From Brachypterus glaber (taxonomy: Eukaryota; Arthropoda; Insecta; Coleoptera; Kateretidae), in assembly GCA_958510825.1 (NCBI GenBank), contig OY294044.1, positions 39,357,816-39,421,815 on the forward strand: a stretch of 64,000 bases of DNA. The letters are read 5' to 3'. The position numbers were made by a program, and so were the translations under genes. The number at the start of each line of letters is the position of its first letter. The first letter of the stretch is position 1. This document shows, one piece after another, positions 42,540 through 56,015 of this stretch. The notes below the pieces were generated by a model, which saw nothing but the letters and a program-made list of their open reading frames with translations, was not told the origin of the DNA and made no database searches.

Positions 42540-43975
42540 AAAATTGCAAATATGTCGCCTACTTCTGATGTTGATGAATATTTACCCTTAAGATATTTAA
42601 ATCCCCCATTCCCTAATTTTAGAGAAATAATTAAACATTGGAAAATATCAAGTCAAGATATTCATGAAGCTGGTGCTTCAAATGCTACTAAACATTGCAC
42701 AAGGCGTGGTTTATCCATTCAAAACAAACCCAATTCGTTGGAGAAACATCTTTCTTTTAGGAATAACAAAAAACAGGTGAATCGACAGTACCACCGTTAA
42801 TAATTATTGTCGCGTTCAGGAACTAGGTAGAGGATCTTGTTCGCTAAGTGAATGCGCCTCTCCCTCGATTAGCGGAGTATGCAGCGTAATATCGAGTAGG
42901 GCTTCTGCAGAAATAATCAATAGTGATGATAACACTTCACAACTAGATTTTGTTGTTTCAAAGGAGACACTAGTCGATAATCCCAAGACCACAAAATCTG
43001 GAAAGCTAAGAAAACGTATGAAATGGACGACAGATTTAAATATATTTATTATGCGTTCTTATTATAAAATAACAAAATATGAAAGAATTAAGTAATTATC
43101 GTTATCCCCTGCATCAAGAATTTATAAAAAAGTTTCCACAATTTAAGCATTTAACAGAACAGCGCATAGCAGATCAAAGAAGAGCTATTATTAAAAATAA
43201 CTATATCCCTGCCACTATTTTACATCAGATCCGTCGAGAAATAGAATGTGAAAATCAATTAGAAGAAAATGACATTACTTTATCAAATAATATTCTACAA
43301 GAAAACAGTACCACTAATATTACTACACAAAATAATATTAATGAATCTATATTAGCAGAATTTAATAAATCATTAGCGGAATTTGATGGTACAGATCCAA
43401 CATGCAGACCTTGTTTACCAAAATTAAAAAGTAATAGAAACACAGATAAAATCATCGATATTAATAACCTGATAAATATTTATAAAAAAGAATACGATTC
43501 ATTAGAAAGGATACATTGTCTCGCGTATTGCAGTGCTGTTACAGTGTTAAGATTGCATAACCAAAATGTTTATGTTAAAATAAAACAAAAAGAAAAAAGG
43601 CAACAAATAAAAGTTCTGAACAAAAACCTCCATGGCAACGTAGATTAGAAAAAAATATTAAAGATATTAGATGCGAATTAGGTAGGCTTACTTCATATAA
43701 ATCAAATAAACAAGTATCAAAGAAACTTAAAAAAAAGTGAAACATTTTTAAGAAAATTGGAAAAAACTGTAATAATAATCAAAATCAATACTTAGAATAC
43801 ATGGATAATTTAAGACAAACTTTAAAAGCTAAATCTAAACGTTTCAGACGTTATATAAAATGTACCAAAAGAAAACAAGAAAATAAATCTTTTAAAAACA
43901 ATGAAAAGTTATTTTACAGAAATCTTAAAACAAATGAAAATATCAACCTTAAAACTTCTCCTTCAAAAGAAAGTT
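42540..43975 (+). pseudogene. N-terminal part of a second retroelement, copy 1, cut by the array
   Basis: Open stretches in order: 42552-42800 (MSPTSDVDEYLPLRYLNPPF), then 42801-43090 in a shifted frame (VQELGRGSCSLSECASP, later KRMKWTTDLNIFIMRSYY, a Myb/SANT-like Trp-Thr-x-x-x-N pattern). Next is 43079-43648 (189 codons: LTEQRIADQRRAIIKNNYIP, then an Asn-rich linker and CRPCLPKLKSN). From 43801 there is a basic coiled-coil-like MDNLRQTLKAKSKRFRRYIK with SPSKES. Copy 3 shows it leads into a reverse transcriptase. I recognise the order as a LINE-type ORF found repeatedly in invertebrate genomes, without a firm clade. Here the ORF ends abruptly in (ATAACG)n at 43976, so the apparent poly-Asp-Asn extension is microsatellite. 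Confidence 0.7.
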
Positions 43976-44478
43976 ACGATAACGATAACGATAACGATAA
44001 CGATAACGATAACGATAACGATAACGATAACGATAACGATAACGATAACGATAACGATAACGATAACGATAACGATAACGATAACGATAACGATAACGAT
44101 AACGATAACGATAACGATAACGATAACGATAACGATAACGATAACGATAACGATAACGATAACGATAACGATAACGATAACGATAACGATAACGATAACG
44201 ATAACGATAACGATAACGATAACGATAACGATAACGATAACGATAACGATAACGATAACGATAACGATAACGATAACGATAACGATAACGATAACGATAA
44301 CGATAACGATAACGATAACGATAACGATAACGATAACGATAACGATAACGATAACGATAACGATAACGATAACGATAACGATAACGATAACGATAACGAT
44401 AACGATAACGATAACGATAACGATAACGATAACGATAACGATAACGATAACGATAACGATAACGATAATAATAATAAT
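43976..44478. repeat. (ATAACG)n array 2
   Basis: About 81 perfect hexamers, then (ATA)n. It connects the cut retroelement of unit 1 (GAAAGTT|ACGATAACG) to the LINE 3' end of unit 2. Confidence 0.97.
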
Positions 44479-45060
44479 ATTTATTTTAAGGAATATTACA
44501 GAATACCATACTATAACTATATCTGAATATATATAAATAGATACAATACACAGCAGTATTAAATAAAATATCGTCAAAATGTTTATTTCTTTATTCCATT
44601 ATACTAATTTTTTCCATAAATTCACCAATATTGTAAGGTTCTACCTCCATCAAGACTTCAAAAACTTGTTTTTTAAAAATATTTAGGGTCGGTGTATGCT
44701 TTATCCTTCTTGGTAACGCATTGTAGAATTTAATAAATTAATAAAAAAGTCCAAACTATAATAGGGGCCTTTTTCAGTCAGAGCCAGCCTATGCCTCGGG
44801 TATGAGTAGTTGAAGTCTCTTCTTGGGTATGTATCCTGTGGCTCATCTTTATGAAATAGGTGTTTATTTTTGAATAGGAATAATATACATTCCTGTATGT
44901 ATATTGCATATGCTGTTAGGGCTTTGTTTATCTTGAATTTTCCTCGACAATCCTTATAACCACATTTACTTAATATTCTGTTTTTTTTTTGAATTACAAG
45001 GATATTTTCAAGGTCTCTATTTTCTCCATAGAACATTATTCCATATATTTTCTAATCATC

Positions 45061-45133
45061 GTACAGAGTGATATTGGTAGACTGACAGTTTCGGGCTGCT
45101 GGCCCTCTTCAGTACCAAGAGTCAACTCTGCAC
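45061..45133 (-). ncRNA. Hammerhead ribozyme, monomer 1 of copy 2 (intact)
   Basis: Same sequence and fold as 39243-39315. Confidence 0.83.
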
Positions 45134-45414
45134 GCTGATTAAGAAAACGTTTTTAGACTTTACTCGCAAAAGGAATATAGCCATTAGATTGATGTAGACT
45201 TGTGCGCCATCTATTTCTAGATGTAGACAACTACTCATACCTCTCCTAATCTGGAGACTTTGAATGGTAGCAAGTTGAAGACTTGTGTGTCTCAAGCACA
45301 TAGTACCACTAACGGGTGGTTAGACGTAAAATTAGTAAGGACAGAAATTTTTAATTTTAAACAAAATTATAAAAATATTAATTTATTATTCCATCAATCT
45401 ATTTTCTAATCATC

Positions 45415-45487
45415 GTACAGAGTGATATTGGTAGACTGACAGTTTGGGGCTGCTGGCCCTCTTCAGTACCAAGAGTCAACTCTGCAC
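45415..45487 (-). ncRNA. Hammerhead ribozyme, monomer 2 of copy 2 (G12 changed)
   Basis: Plus strand TTTGGGGCTG, as in copy 1. Confidence 0.78.
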
Positions 45488-45767
45488 GCTGATTAAGAAA
45501 ACGTTTTTAGACTTTACTCCCAAAGGAATATAGCCATTAGATTGATGTAGACTTGTGCGCCATCTATTTCTAGATGTAGACAACTACTCATACCTCTCCT
45601 AATCTGGAGACTTTGAATGGTAGCAAGTTGAAGACTTGTGTGTCTCAAGCACATAGTACCACTAACGGGTGGTTAGACGTAAAATTAGTAAGGACAGAAA
45701 TTTTTAATTTTAAACAAAATTATAAAAATATTAATTTATTATTCCATCAATCTATTTTCTAATCATC

Positions 45768-45838
45768 GTACAGAGTGATATTGGTAGACTGACAGTTTCG
45801 GGCTGCTGGCCCTCTTCAGTACCAATATCACTCTGTAC
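45768..45838 (-). ncRNA. Hammerhead ribozyme, terminal monomer of copy 2
   Basis: Core intact, helix I fully palindromic. Confidence 0.76.
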
Positions 45839-48288
45839 GATGATAGATAGATTGATAGAATAATAAATTAATATTTTTATAATTTTGTTTAAAATTAAAA
45901 ATTTCTGTCCTTATTATTCCATATCTTATGTGGGATTCTAGGTACGAGTGGTTGGTTAACAGTTTTTAATGTGCTGTGGTTTACATTGATATAACTTTTA
46001 GGCTATAGAGTGCCCTATTGATTTTCTGGCATACACATTCTACATGAGGTCCCCAACTTAGATTGTTATCAATTTGCATGCCTATGGTTGTGTCTATTAT
46101 GTTAGTTTGATTGTTAATTTGAATTGTTGTTGGAATTTCTAAGTTTGATCTATTTGTGGTGAATATCATAACGTTTGTTTTGTTTTCATTTTGTATTTGT
46201 TTGTTCTTTAGAAACCACCTATTTATAATCTGTATTGTTATATTCGCTTTCCTCACTAGTGCCGTAAAGTCGCTAGCTTTTATTAACATTAGTATCATCT
46301 GCATAGTTTGACATGTCAACATCCTCTTCTTCTGTTATATTTAGGAATTCTGTTAGCTCTACAAATATACCGTGATATCATTCATGTAAATTATGAACAG
46401 GATCGGCCCTGCTATACTCCCTTGGGCGATTCCAAGCAAAAGTGTTACTATATCTGATATTTCGTCCTCTTCTGTTTTTATATTTACTTGTTGTTTTTGG
46501 TTTGATAAACGACCTAAACCATTCCAAAGCTGGTCCCCGAATAACTAATTTTTCTAGTTTAAATAGTAGTATTTCATGTAATAGGCATTCATAGGCTTTG
46601 GTCATGTCGAGCAATAAACCTAGTTTAATGTATTTTTTCCTATCTATAGCCTTCAGAATATTTTCTACAAATTGAAATATTGCCGTTTGTGTAGATCGTC
46701 CCTTTTGGAACCCGTGTTGTTTGTTATTCAATATTTTACACTTTTCTAAAAAGGCCATCAGCCTAATACACATTACGCTCTCAAAGAGCTTAGAGAATGA
46801 AGATATTACTTATAGGTCGGTAGTTCTCTAGTTTCGTCGGGTCATTTTTTTATGTATTGGCTTTACTATTATAATTATTTATAATATAGACCAGAGGTTC
46901 AATAATTTCGTGTTTACATTTTTTTATGATGGTAACCGGAATTTCGTCATACCCACTACTATGTTTGTTTCTTAGATTTTGAATAATTTTTAGTAGTTCG
47001 GCCCTATCAGTGGGTTTTGTAAACATAGACTATTTGATTTAATTCTACTTGAGAAAGGTATATTTTCTAGCTGATTTGTTAGCTGCATTGGTGCCGTACT
47101 TAAAAGATTATTAAATTCATTCGCAATATTTTTAGCTTTTCCTGGTACCTGGATCAGTTTCGTATTTTTCTGTCCTCTTATTTCTTTTATGATTTCCCAT
47201 ACAGTTTTACTTTTATTTTCCGAGTTTTGAATTTTTCTTTGGTATTTTCTTGAGCGTACTTTTATTAGTATGTCATTGTATTGTTTTTTGGTTTCCTTGT
47301 ATTTTTCTTTGAAGGTGTTGTTTATAGAGCTTGCTACATAAAGGGCATCTAAACGCTTTTTAGTTTCTATAATTTCTATATTTCTATAATTTTTTTTTTA
47401 TTTGAAATTTTAATTTTTTTGGATGGAAAACAGTAATTAAAGTGATGTAGAATAGTTTGTAAATGCATTCGTTTACGTCTCTTTTGTCTATATTATATAA
47501 AAAATCCCAGTTACATTTTTTATTTTATCAACAAATTCCTTAGTTTTTTCCTCATTAAAACATTTTTTTATGATGAACTTGTCTTGTTTTATTAGTTTTA
47601 AACTTATTTTCTGGGCAGTATGGTCGCCAATCTGGGTGTGAATTACTTGTGTACTATAGTCTTCTAGGTTTGTTAGTATATTGTCTATACATGACTGTTT
47701 TTTACTTGTTATTCTTGTTGGGTCCTTTATTGTATGTTTAATATTAAATTCATTTATTGACATACAGAATTCTTTTTTATCTTTTCCATCTTCATCAAAA
47801 TAGATATTAAAATCACCAGCTATGATTATATTTACCATTTCACTGCCTATTTTGAGCAGAATTTGTTGAAATATGTCTGAATTCTTCCATATTTCCTTTT
47901 GGTGGTCTGTACACCAATATTATTTTAATTTTTTGATTGTTTATTTTAATTATACATCCACAACACTCAATCACCTCTTCTTTTGCCATAGCTGCTACTT
48001 CTTTAATTTCTGTGATTTGAATTCCCTGTTACATATATTGCACTGCCTCCATGTCGATTTTCCTAGTCTCTGCAAAAACTCGTTGCTAAATAGAATTTAT
48101 TTATGCCATATGCTTGAATTTGATGACTGGTTTTCCAGTGTTCTGTAATACAGATGCATTCACGATGTTTGTTTGTCGATAAAAGCTTGTAGTTGATCTA
48201 TACTGTTACCGATTGATTGTAAGTTATGGTGTATCACAGAAACTTCTTCTATTTTTGGCATTATTTTAGCTGGCTCGGGGCTACTTAT

Positions 48289-48321
48289 ACGATAACGATA
48301 ACGATGATGATAATGATGATG

Positions 48322-48352
<31 letters not shown>
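48289..48352. repeat. Microsatellite at LINE 5' boundary, copy 2
   Basis: Same composition and length as 42471-42534. Confidence 0.92.
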
Positions 48353-48353
<1 letters not shown>

Positions 48354-48357
48354 CTGG

Positions 48358-49793
48358 AAAATTGCAAATATGTCGCCTACTTCTGATGTTGATGAATATT
48401 TACCCTTAAGATATTTAAATCCCCCATTCCCTAATTTTAGAGAAATAATTAAACATTGGAAAATATCAAGTCAAGATATTCATGAAGCTGGTGCTTCAAA
48501 TGCTACTAAACATTGCACAAGGCGTGGTTTATCCATTCAAAACAAACCCAATTCGTTGGAGAAACATCTTTCTTTTAGGAATAACAAAAAACAGGTGAAT
48601 CGACAGTACCACCGTTAATAATTATTGTCGCGTTCAGGAACTAGGTAGAGGATCTTGTTCGCTAAGTGAATGCGCCTCTCCCTCGATTAGCGGAGTATGC
48701 AGCGTAATATCGAGTAGGGCTTCTGCAGAAATAATCAATAGTGATGATAACACTTCACAACTAGATTTTGTTGTTTCAAAGGAGACACTAGTCGATAATC
48801 CCAAGACCACAAAATCTGGAAAGCTAAGAAAACGTATGAAATGGACGACAGATTTAAATATATTTATTATGCGTTCTTATTATAAAATAACAAAATATGA
48901 AAGAATTAAGTAATTATCGTTATCCCCTGCATCAAGAATTTATAAAAAAGTTTCCACAATTTAAGCATTTAACAGAACAGCGCATAGCAGATCAAAGAAG
49001 AGCTATTATTAAAAATAACTATATCCCTGCCACTATTTTACATCAGATCCGTCGAGAAATAGAATGTGAAAATCAATTAGAAGAAAATGACATTACTTTA
49101 TCAAATAATATTCTACAAGAAAACAGTACCACTAATATTACTACACAAAATAATATTAATGAATCTATATTAGCAGAATTTAATAAATCATTAGCGGAAT
49201 TTGATGGTACAGATCCAACATGCAGACCTTGTTTACCAAAATTAAAAAGTAATAGAAACACAGATAAAATCATCGATATTAATAACCTGATAAATATTTA
49301 TAAAAAAGAATACGATTCATTAGAAAGGATACATTGTCTCGCGTATTGCAGTGCTGTTACAGTGTTAAGATTGCATAACCAAAATGTTTATGTTAAAATA
49401 AAACAAAAAGAAAAAAGGCAACAAATAAAAGTTCTGAACAAAAACCTCCATGGCAACGTAGATTAGAAAAAAATATTAAAGATATTAGATGCGAATTAGG
49501 TAGGCTTACTTCATATAAATCAAATAAACAAGTATCAAAGAAACTTAAAAAAAAGTGAAACATTTTTAAGAAAATTGGAAAAAACTGTAATAATAATCAA
49601 AATCAATACTTAGAATACATGGATAATTTAAGACAAACTTTAAAAGCTAAATCTAAACGTTTCAGACGTTATATAAAATGTACCAAAAGAAAACAAGAAA
49701 ATAAATCTTTTAAAAACAATGAAAAGTTATTTTACAGAAATCTTAAAACAAATGAAAATATCAACCTTAAAACTTCTCCTTCAAAAGAAAGTT
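48358..49793 (+). pseudogene. N-terminal part of the second retroelement, copy 2, cut by the array
   Basis: Offset 5818 from copy 1 with the same reading-frame breaks. 189-codon segment at 48897-49466; basic segment from 49619. Ends at the same base (GAAAGTT) in the array at 49794. Confidence 0.7.
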
Positions 49794-50206
49794 ACGATAA
49801 CGATAACGATAACGATAACGATAACGATAACGATAACGATAACGATAACGATAACGATAACGATAACGATAACGATAACGATAACGATAACGATAACGAT
49901 AACGATAACGATAACGATAACGATAACGATAACGATAACGATAACGATAACGATAACGATAACGATAACGATAACGATAACGATAACGATAACGATAACG
50001 ATAACGATAACGATAACGATAACGATAACGATAACGATAACGATAACGATAACGATAACGATAACGATAACGATAACGATAACGATAACGATAACGATAA
50101 CGATAACGATAACGATAACGATAACGATAACGATAACGATAACGATAACGATAACGATAACGATAACGATAACGATAACGATAACGATAACGATAATAAT
50201 AATAAT
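49794..50206. repeat. (ATAACG)n array 3
   Basis: About 67 hexamers plus (ATA)n, 15 hexamers (90 bp) shorter than array 2. This accounts for most of the shift from 5818 to 5728 between units. Confidence 0.97.
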
Positions 50207-50788
50207 ATTTATTTTAAGGAATATTACAGAATACCATACTATAACTATATCTGAATATATATAAATAGATACAATACACAGCAGTATTAAATAAAATATC
50301 GTCAAAATGTTTATTTCTTTATTCCATTATACTAATTTTTTCCATAAATTCACCAATATTGTAAGGTTCTACCTCCATCAAGACTTCAAAAACTTGTTTT
50401 TTAAAAATATTTAGGGTCGGTGTATGCTTTATCCTTCTTGGTAACGCATTGTAGAATTTAATAAATTAATAAAAAAGTCCAAACTATAATAGGGGCCTTT
50501 TTCAGTCAGAGCCAGCCTATGCCTCGGGTATGAGTAGTTGAAGTCTCTTCTTGGGTATGTATCCTGTGGCTCATCTTTATGAAATAGGTGTTTATTTTTG
50601 AATAGGAATAATATACATTCCTGTATGTATATTGCATATGCTGTTAGGGCTTTGTTTATCTTGAATTTTCCTCGACAATCCTTATAACCACATTTACTTA
50701 ATATTCTGTTTTTTTTTTGAATTACAAGGATATTTTCAAGGTCTCTATTTTCTCCATAGAACATTATTCCATATATTTTCTAATCATC

Positions 50789-50861
50789 GTACAGAGTGAT
50801 ATTGGTAGACTGACAGTTTCGGGCTGCTGGCCCTCTTCAGTACCAAGAGTCAACTCTGCAC
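50789..50861 (-). ncRNA. Hammerhead ribozyme, monomer 1 of copy 3 (intact)
   Basis: Same sequence and fold as 39243-39315. Confidence 0.83.
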
Positions 50862-51142
50862 GCTGATTAAGAAAACGTTTTTAGACTTTACTCGCAAAAG
50901 GAATATAGCCATTAGATTGATGTAGACTTGTGCGCCATCTATTTCTAGATGTAGACAACTACTCATACCTCTCCTAATCTGGAGACTTTGAATGGTAGCA
51001 AGTTGAAGACTTGTGTGTCTCAAGCACATAGTACCACTAACGGGTGGTTAGACGTAAAATTAGTAAGGACAGAAATTTTTAATTTTAAACAAAATTATAA
51101 AAATATTAATTTATTATTCCAATAATCTATTTTCTAATCATC

Positions 51143-51215
51143 GTACAGAGTGATATTGGTAGACTGACAGTTTGGGGCTGCTGGCCCTCTTCAGTACCAA
51201 GAGTCAACTCTGCAC
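51143..51215 (-). ncRNA. Hammerhead ribozyme, monomer 2 of copy 3 (G12 changed)
   Basis: Plus strand TTTGGGGCTG near 51172-51181, as in the other copies. Confidence 0.78.
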
Positions 51216-51495
51216 GCTGATTAAGAAAACGTTTTTAGACTTTACTCCCAAAGGAATATAGCCATTAGATTGATGTAGACTTGTGCGCCATCTATTTCTA
51301 GATGTAGACAACTACTCATACCTCTCCTAATCTGGAGACTTTGAATGGTAGCAAGTTGAAGACTTGTGTGTCTCAAGCACATAGTACCACTAACGGGTGG
51401 TTAGACGTAAAATTAGTAAGGACAGAAATTTTTAATTTTAAACAAAATTATAAAAATATTAATTTATTATTCCATCAATCTATTTTCTAATCATC

Positions 51496-51566
51496 GTACA
51501 GAGTGATATTGGTAGACTGACAGTTTCGGGCTGCTGGCCCTCTTCAGTACCAATATCACTCTGTAC
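51496..51566 (-). ncRNA. Hammerhead ribozyme, terminal monomer of copy 3
   Basis: Core intact, helix I fully palindromic. Confidence 0.76.
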
Positions 51567-54010
51567 GATGATAGATAGATTGATAGAATAATAAATTAAT
51601 ATTTTTATAATTTTGTTTAAAATTAAAAATTTCTGTCCTTATTATTCCATATCTTATGTGGGATTCTAGGTACGAGTGGTTGGTTAACAGTTTTTAATGT
51701 GCTGTGGTTTACATTGATATAACTTTTAGGCTATAGAGTGCCCTATTGATTTTCTGGCATACACATTCTACATGAGGTCCCCAACTTAGATTGTTATCAA
51801 TTTGCATGCCTATGGTTGTGTCTATTATGTTAGTTTGATTGTTAATTTGAATTGTTGTTGGAATTTCTAAGTTTGATCTATTTGTGGTGAATATCATAAC
51901 GTTTGTTTTGTTTTCATTTTGTATTTGTTTGTTCTTTAGAAACCACCTATTTATAATCTGTATTGTTATATTCGCTTTCCTCACTAGTGCCGTAAAGTCG
52001 CTAGCTTTTATTAACATTAGTATCATCTGCATAGTTTGACATGTCAACATCCTCTTCTTCTGTTATATTTAGGAATTCTGTTAGCTCTACAAATATACCG
52101 TGATATCATTCATGTAAATTATGAACAGGATCGGCCCTGCTATACTCCCTTGGGCGATTCCAAGCAAAAGTGTTACTATATCTGATATTTCGTCCTCTTC
52201 TGTTTTTATATTTACTTGTTGTTTTTGGTTTGATAAACGACCTAAACCATTCCAAAGCTGGTCCCCGAATAACTAATTTTTCTAGTTTAAATAGTAGTAT
52301 TTCATGTAATAGGCATTCATAGGCTTTGGTCATGTCGAGCAATAAACCTAGTTTAATGTATTTTTTCCTATCTATAGCCTTCAGAATATTTTCTACAAAT
52401 TGAAATATTGCCGTTTGTGTAGATCGTCCCTTTTGGAACCCGTGTTGTTTGTTATTCAATATTTTACACTTTTCTAAAAAGGCCATCAGCCTAATACACA
52501 TTACGCTCTCAAAGAGCTTAGAGAATGAAGATATTACTTATAGGTCGGTAGTTCTCTAGTTTCGTCGGGTCATTTTTTTATGTATTGGCTTTACTATTAT
52601 AATTATTTATAATATAGACCAGAGGTTCAATAATTTCGTGTTTACATTTTTTTATGATGGTAACCGGAATTTCGTCATACCCACTACTATGTTTGTTTCT
52701 TAGATTTTGAATAATTTTTAGTAGTTCGGCCCTATCAGTGGGTTTTGTAAACATAGACTATTTGATTTAATTCTACTTGAGAAAGGTATATTTTCTAGCT
52801 GATTTGTTAGCTGCATTGGTGCCGTACTTAAAAGATTATTAAATTCATTCGCAATATTTTTAGCTTTTCCTGGTACCTGGATCAGTTTCGTATTTTTCTG
52901 TCCTCTTATTTCTTTTATGATTTCCCATACAGTTTTACTTTTATTTTCCGAGTTTTGAATTTTTCTTTGGTATTTTCTTGAGCGTACTTTTATTAGTATG
53001 TCATTGTATTGTTTTTTGGTTTCCTTGTATTTTTCTTTGAAGGTGTTGTTTATAGAGCTTGCTACATAAAGGGCATCTAAACGCTTTTTAGTTTCTATAA
53101 TTTCTATATTTCTATAATTTTTTTTTTATTTGAAATTTTAATTTTTTTGGATGGAAAACAGTAATTAAAGTGATGTAGAATAGTTTGTAAATGCATTCGT
53201 TTACGTCTCTTTTGTCTATATTATATAAAAAATCCCAGTTACATTTTTTATTTTATCAACAAATTCCTTAGTTTTTTCCTCATTAAAACATTTTTTTATG
53301 ATGAACTTGTCTTGTTTTATTAGTTTTAAACTTATTTTCTGGGCAGTATGGTCGCCAATCTGGGTGTGAATTACTTGTGTACTATAGTCTTCTAGGTTTG
53401 TTAGTATATTGTCTATACATGACTGTTTTTTACTTGTTATTCTTGTTGGGTCCTTTATTGTATGTTTAATATTAAATTCATTTATTGACATACAGAATTC
53501 TTTTTTATCTTTTCCATCTTCATCAAAATAGATATTAAAATCACCAGCTATGATTATATTTACCATTTCACTGCCTATTTTGAGCAGAATTTGTTGAAAT
53601 ATGTCTGAATTCTTCCATATTTCCTTTTGGTGGTCTGTACACCAATATTATTTTAATTTTTTGATTGTTTATTTTAATTATACATCCACAACACTCAATC
53701 ACCTCTTCTTTTGCCATAGCTGCTACTTCTTTTGTGATTTGAATTCCCTGTTACATATATTGCACTGCCTCCATGTCGATTTTCCTAGTCTCTGCAAAAA
53801 CTCGTTGCTAAATAGAATTTATTTATGCCATATGCTTGAATTTGATGACTGGTTTTCCAGTGTTCTGTAATACAGATGCATTCACGATGTTTGTTTGTCG
53901 ATAAAAGCTTGTAGTTGATCTATACTGTTACCGATTGATTGTAAGTTATGGTGTATCACAGAAACTTCTTCTATTTTTGGCATTATTTTAGCTGGCTCGG
54001 GGCTACTTAT

Positions 54011-54043
54011 ACGATAACGATAACGATGATGATAATGATGATG

Positions 54044-54074
<31 letters not shown>
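54011..54074. repeat. Microsatellite at LINE 5' boundary, copy 3
   Basis: Same composition as 42471-42534. Confidence 0.92.
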
Positions 54075-54075
<1 letters not shown>

Positions 54076-54079
54076 CTGG

Positions 54080-55815
54080 AAAATTGCAAATATGTCGCCT
54101 ACTTCTGATGTTGATGAATATTTACCCTTAAGATATTTAAATCCCCCATTCCCTAATTTTAGAGAAATAATTAAACATTGGAAAATATCAAGTCAAGATA
54201 TTCATGAAGCTGGTGCTTCAAATGCTACTAAACATTGCACAAGGCGTGGTTTATCCATTCAAAACAAACCCAATTCGTTGGAGAAACATCTTTCTTTTAG
54301 GAATAACAAAAAACAGGTGAATCGACAGTACCACCGTTAATAATTATTGTCGCGTTCAGGAACTAGGTAGAGGATCTTGTTCGCTAAGTGAATGCGCCTC
54401 TCCCTCGATTAGCGGAGTATGCAGCGTAATATCGAGTAGGGCTTCTGCAGAAATAATCAATAGTGATGATAACACTTCACAACTAGATTTTGTTGTTTCA
54501 AAGGAGACACTAGTCGATAATCCCAAGACCACAAAATCTGGAAAGCTAAGAAAACGTATGAAATGGACGACAGATTTAAATATATTTATTATGCGTTCTT
54601 ATTATAAAATAACAAAATATGAAAGAATTAAGTAATTATCGTTATCCCCTGCATCAAGAATTTATAAAAAAGTTTCCACAATTTAAGCATTTAACAGAAC
54701 AGCGCATAGCAGATCAAAGAAGAGCTATTATTAAAAATAACTATATCCCTGCCACTATTTTACATCAGATCCGTCGAGAAATAGAATGTGAAAATCAATT
54801 AGAAGAAAATGACATTACTTTATCAAATAATATTCTACAAGAAAACAGTACCACTAATATTACTACACAAAATAATATTAATGAATCTATATTAGCAGAA
54901 TTTAATAAATCATTAGCGGAATTTGATGGTACAGATCCAACATGCAGACCTTGTTTACCAAAATTAAAAAGTAATAGAAACACAGATAAAATCATCGATA
55001 TTAATAACCTGATAAATATTTATAAAAAAGAATACGATTCATTAGAAAGGATACATTGTCTCGCGTATTGCAGTGCTGTTACAGTGTTAAGATTGCATAA
55101 CCAAAATGTTTATGTTAAAATAAAACAAAAAGAAAAAAGGCAACAAATAAAAGTTCTGAACAAAAACCTCCATGGCAACGTAGATTAGAAAAAAATATTA
55201 AAGATATTAGATGCGAATTAGGTAGGCTTACTTCATATAAATCAAATAAACAAGTATCAAAGAAACTTAAAAAAAAGTGAAACATTTTTAAGAAAATTGG
55301 AAAAAACTGTAATAATAATCAAAATCAATACTTAGAATACATGGATAATTTAAGACAAACTTTAAAAGCTAAATCTAAACGTTTCAGACGTTATATAAAA
55401 TGTACCAAAAGAAAACAAGAAAATAAATCTTTTAAAAACAATGAAAAGTTATTTTACAGAAATCTTAAAACAAATGAAAATATCAACCTTAAAACTTCTC
55501 CTTCAAAAGAAAGTTTAACTGATTATTGGTCTTCTTTATGGTCAGTTAAAAAACATAACGAAAATGCCGAATGGTTTGGACTTTTTGGCCGAACTTTGAT
55601 CAAATAGAAACTGATATTCCCATAATGAATTTCATTGGTATTGAAATAACCGACGTAACTGCAGTTATTAATGCTACAAGTAGTTGGAAAGCACCAGTTG
55701 ACAACATTCAGAATTTTTGGTATAAAAAGTTTTACTCGTTACATGAAAATTTAGCAAATCATTTTAACCATATTTTAAATAATCCTGAAGATACACCGAT
55801 GTTTTTAACACTTGG
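54080..55815 (+). pseudogene. Second retroelement, copy 3, continuing into the reverse transcriptase
   Basis: Unlike copies 1 and 2 this one is not cut at GAAAGTT. It continues SPSKESLTDYWSSLWSVKKH, then after a frameshift near 55575 FDQIETDIPIMNFIGIEITD and INATSSWKAPVDNIQNFWYK, then HENLANHFNHILNN up to the run of N. The W-K-A-P-x-D-x-I-x-x-F-W-x-K pattern is the start of the RT finger region in LINE-type elements (usually WKAPGxDG; here one residue is missing after P). This is therefore the parental copy of the truncated duplicates at 42540 and 48358. Earlier parts: 54092-54340, 54619-55188, 55341-55607. Broken by at least three frameshifts. Confidence 0.78.
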
Positions 55816-56015
55816 NNNNNNNNNNNNNNNNNNNNNNNNNNNNNNNNNNNNNNNNNNNNNNNNNNNNNNNNNNNNNNNNNNNNNNNNNNNNNNNNNNNNN
55901 NNNNNNNNNNNNNNNNNNNNNNNNNNNNNNNNNNNNNNNNNNNNNNNNNNNNNNNNNNNNNNNNNNNNNNNNNNNNNNNNNNNNNNNNNNNNNNNNNNNN
56001 NNNNNNNNNNNNNNN
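55816..56015. other. Assembly gap (200 N)
   Basis: 200 N of placeholder size, at the point where the retroelement should continue through its reverse transcriptase. Confidence 0.99.

Larger units (their letters stand above)
45047..45912 (-). mobile_element. Retrozyme-like element, copy 2
   Basis: Carried along in the duplicated unit; the 12-bp duplications are at 45035-45046 and 45913-45924. It is not an independent insertion, because its position, flanks and the core mutation of monomer 2 equal copy 1. Confidence 0.85.
44479..48288 (-). pseudogene. LINE (Jockey/CR1 group), copy 2
   Basis: Near-identical to copy 1 at an offset of 5818-5821 bp. The one clear indel is a 3-bp difference near 44948 (AATCC for AAGACTCC), which changes KESCRGK to KDCRGK. 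It carries the same frameshifts and the same retrozyme-like insertion, so these predate the duplication. RT text at 46378-46773, thumb at 45981-46322, endonuclease at 47488-47838. Confidence 0.88.
50775..51640 (-). mobile_element. Retrozyme-like element, copy 3
   Basis: Third duplicate of the insertion; the 12-bp duplications are at 50763-50774 and 51641-51652. Confidence 0.85.
50207..54010 (-). pseudogene. LINE (Jockey/CR1 group), copy 3
   Basis: Same organisation as copies 1 and 2 (C-terminus 50429-50764, thumb 51709-52050, RT 52106-52501, endonuclease 53216-53566). It has a private 6-bp deletion near 53730 (CTTCTTTTGTG for CTTCTTTAATTTCTGTG) and a private CCAATAATC for CCATCAATC change in the retrozyme at about 51120. 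Confidence 0.88.

Noticed and set aside
45047..51640. Retrozyme copies 2 and 3 as independent insertions
   Set aside because: Same insertion site, same duplication and same ribozyme mutation; they were copied with the 5.8-kb unit.
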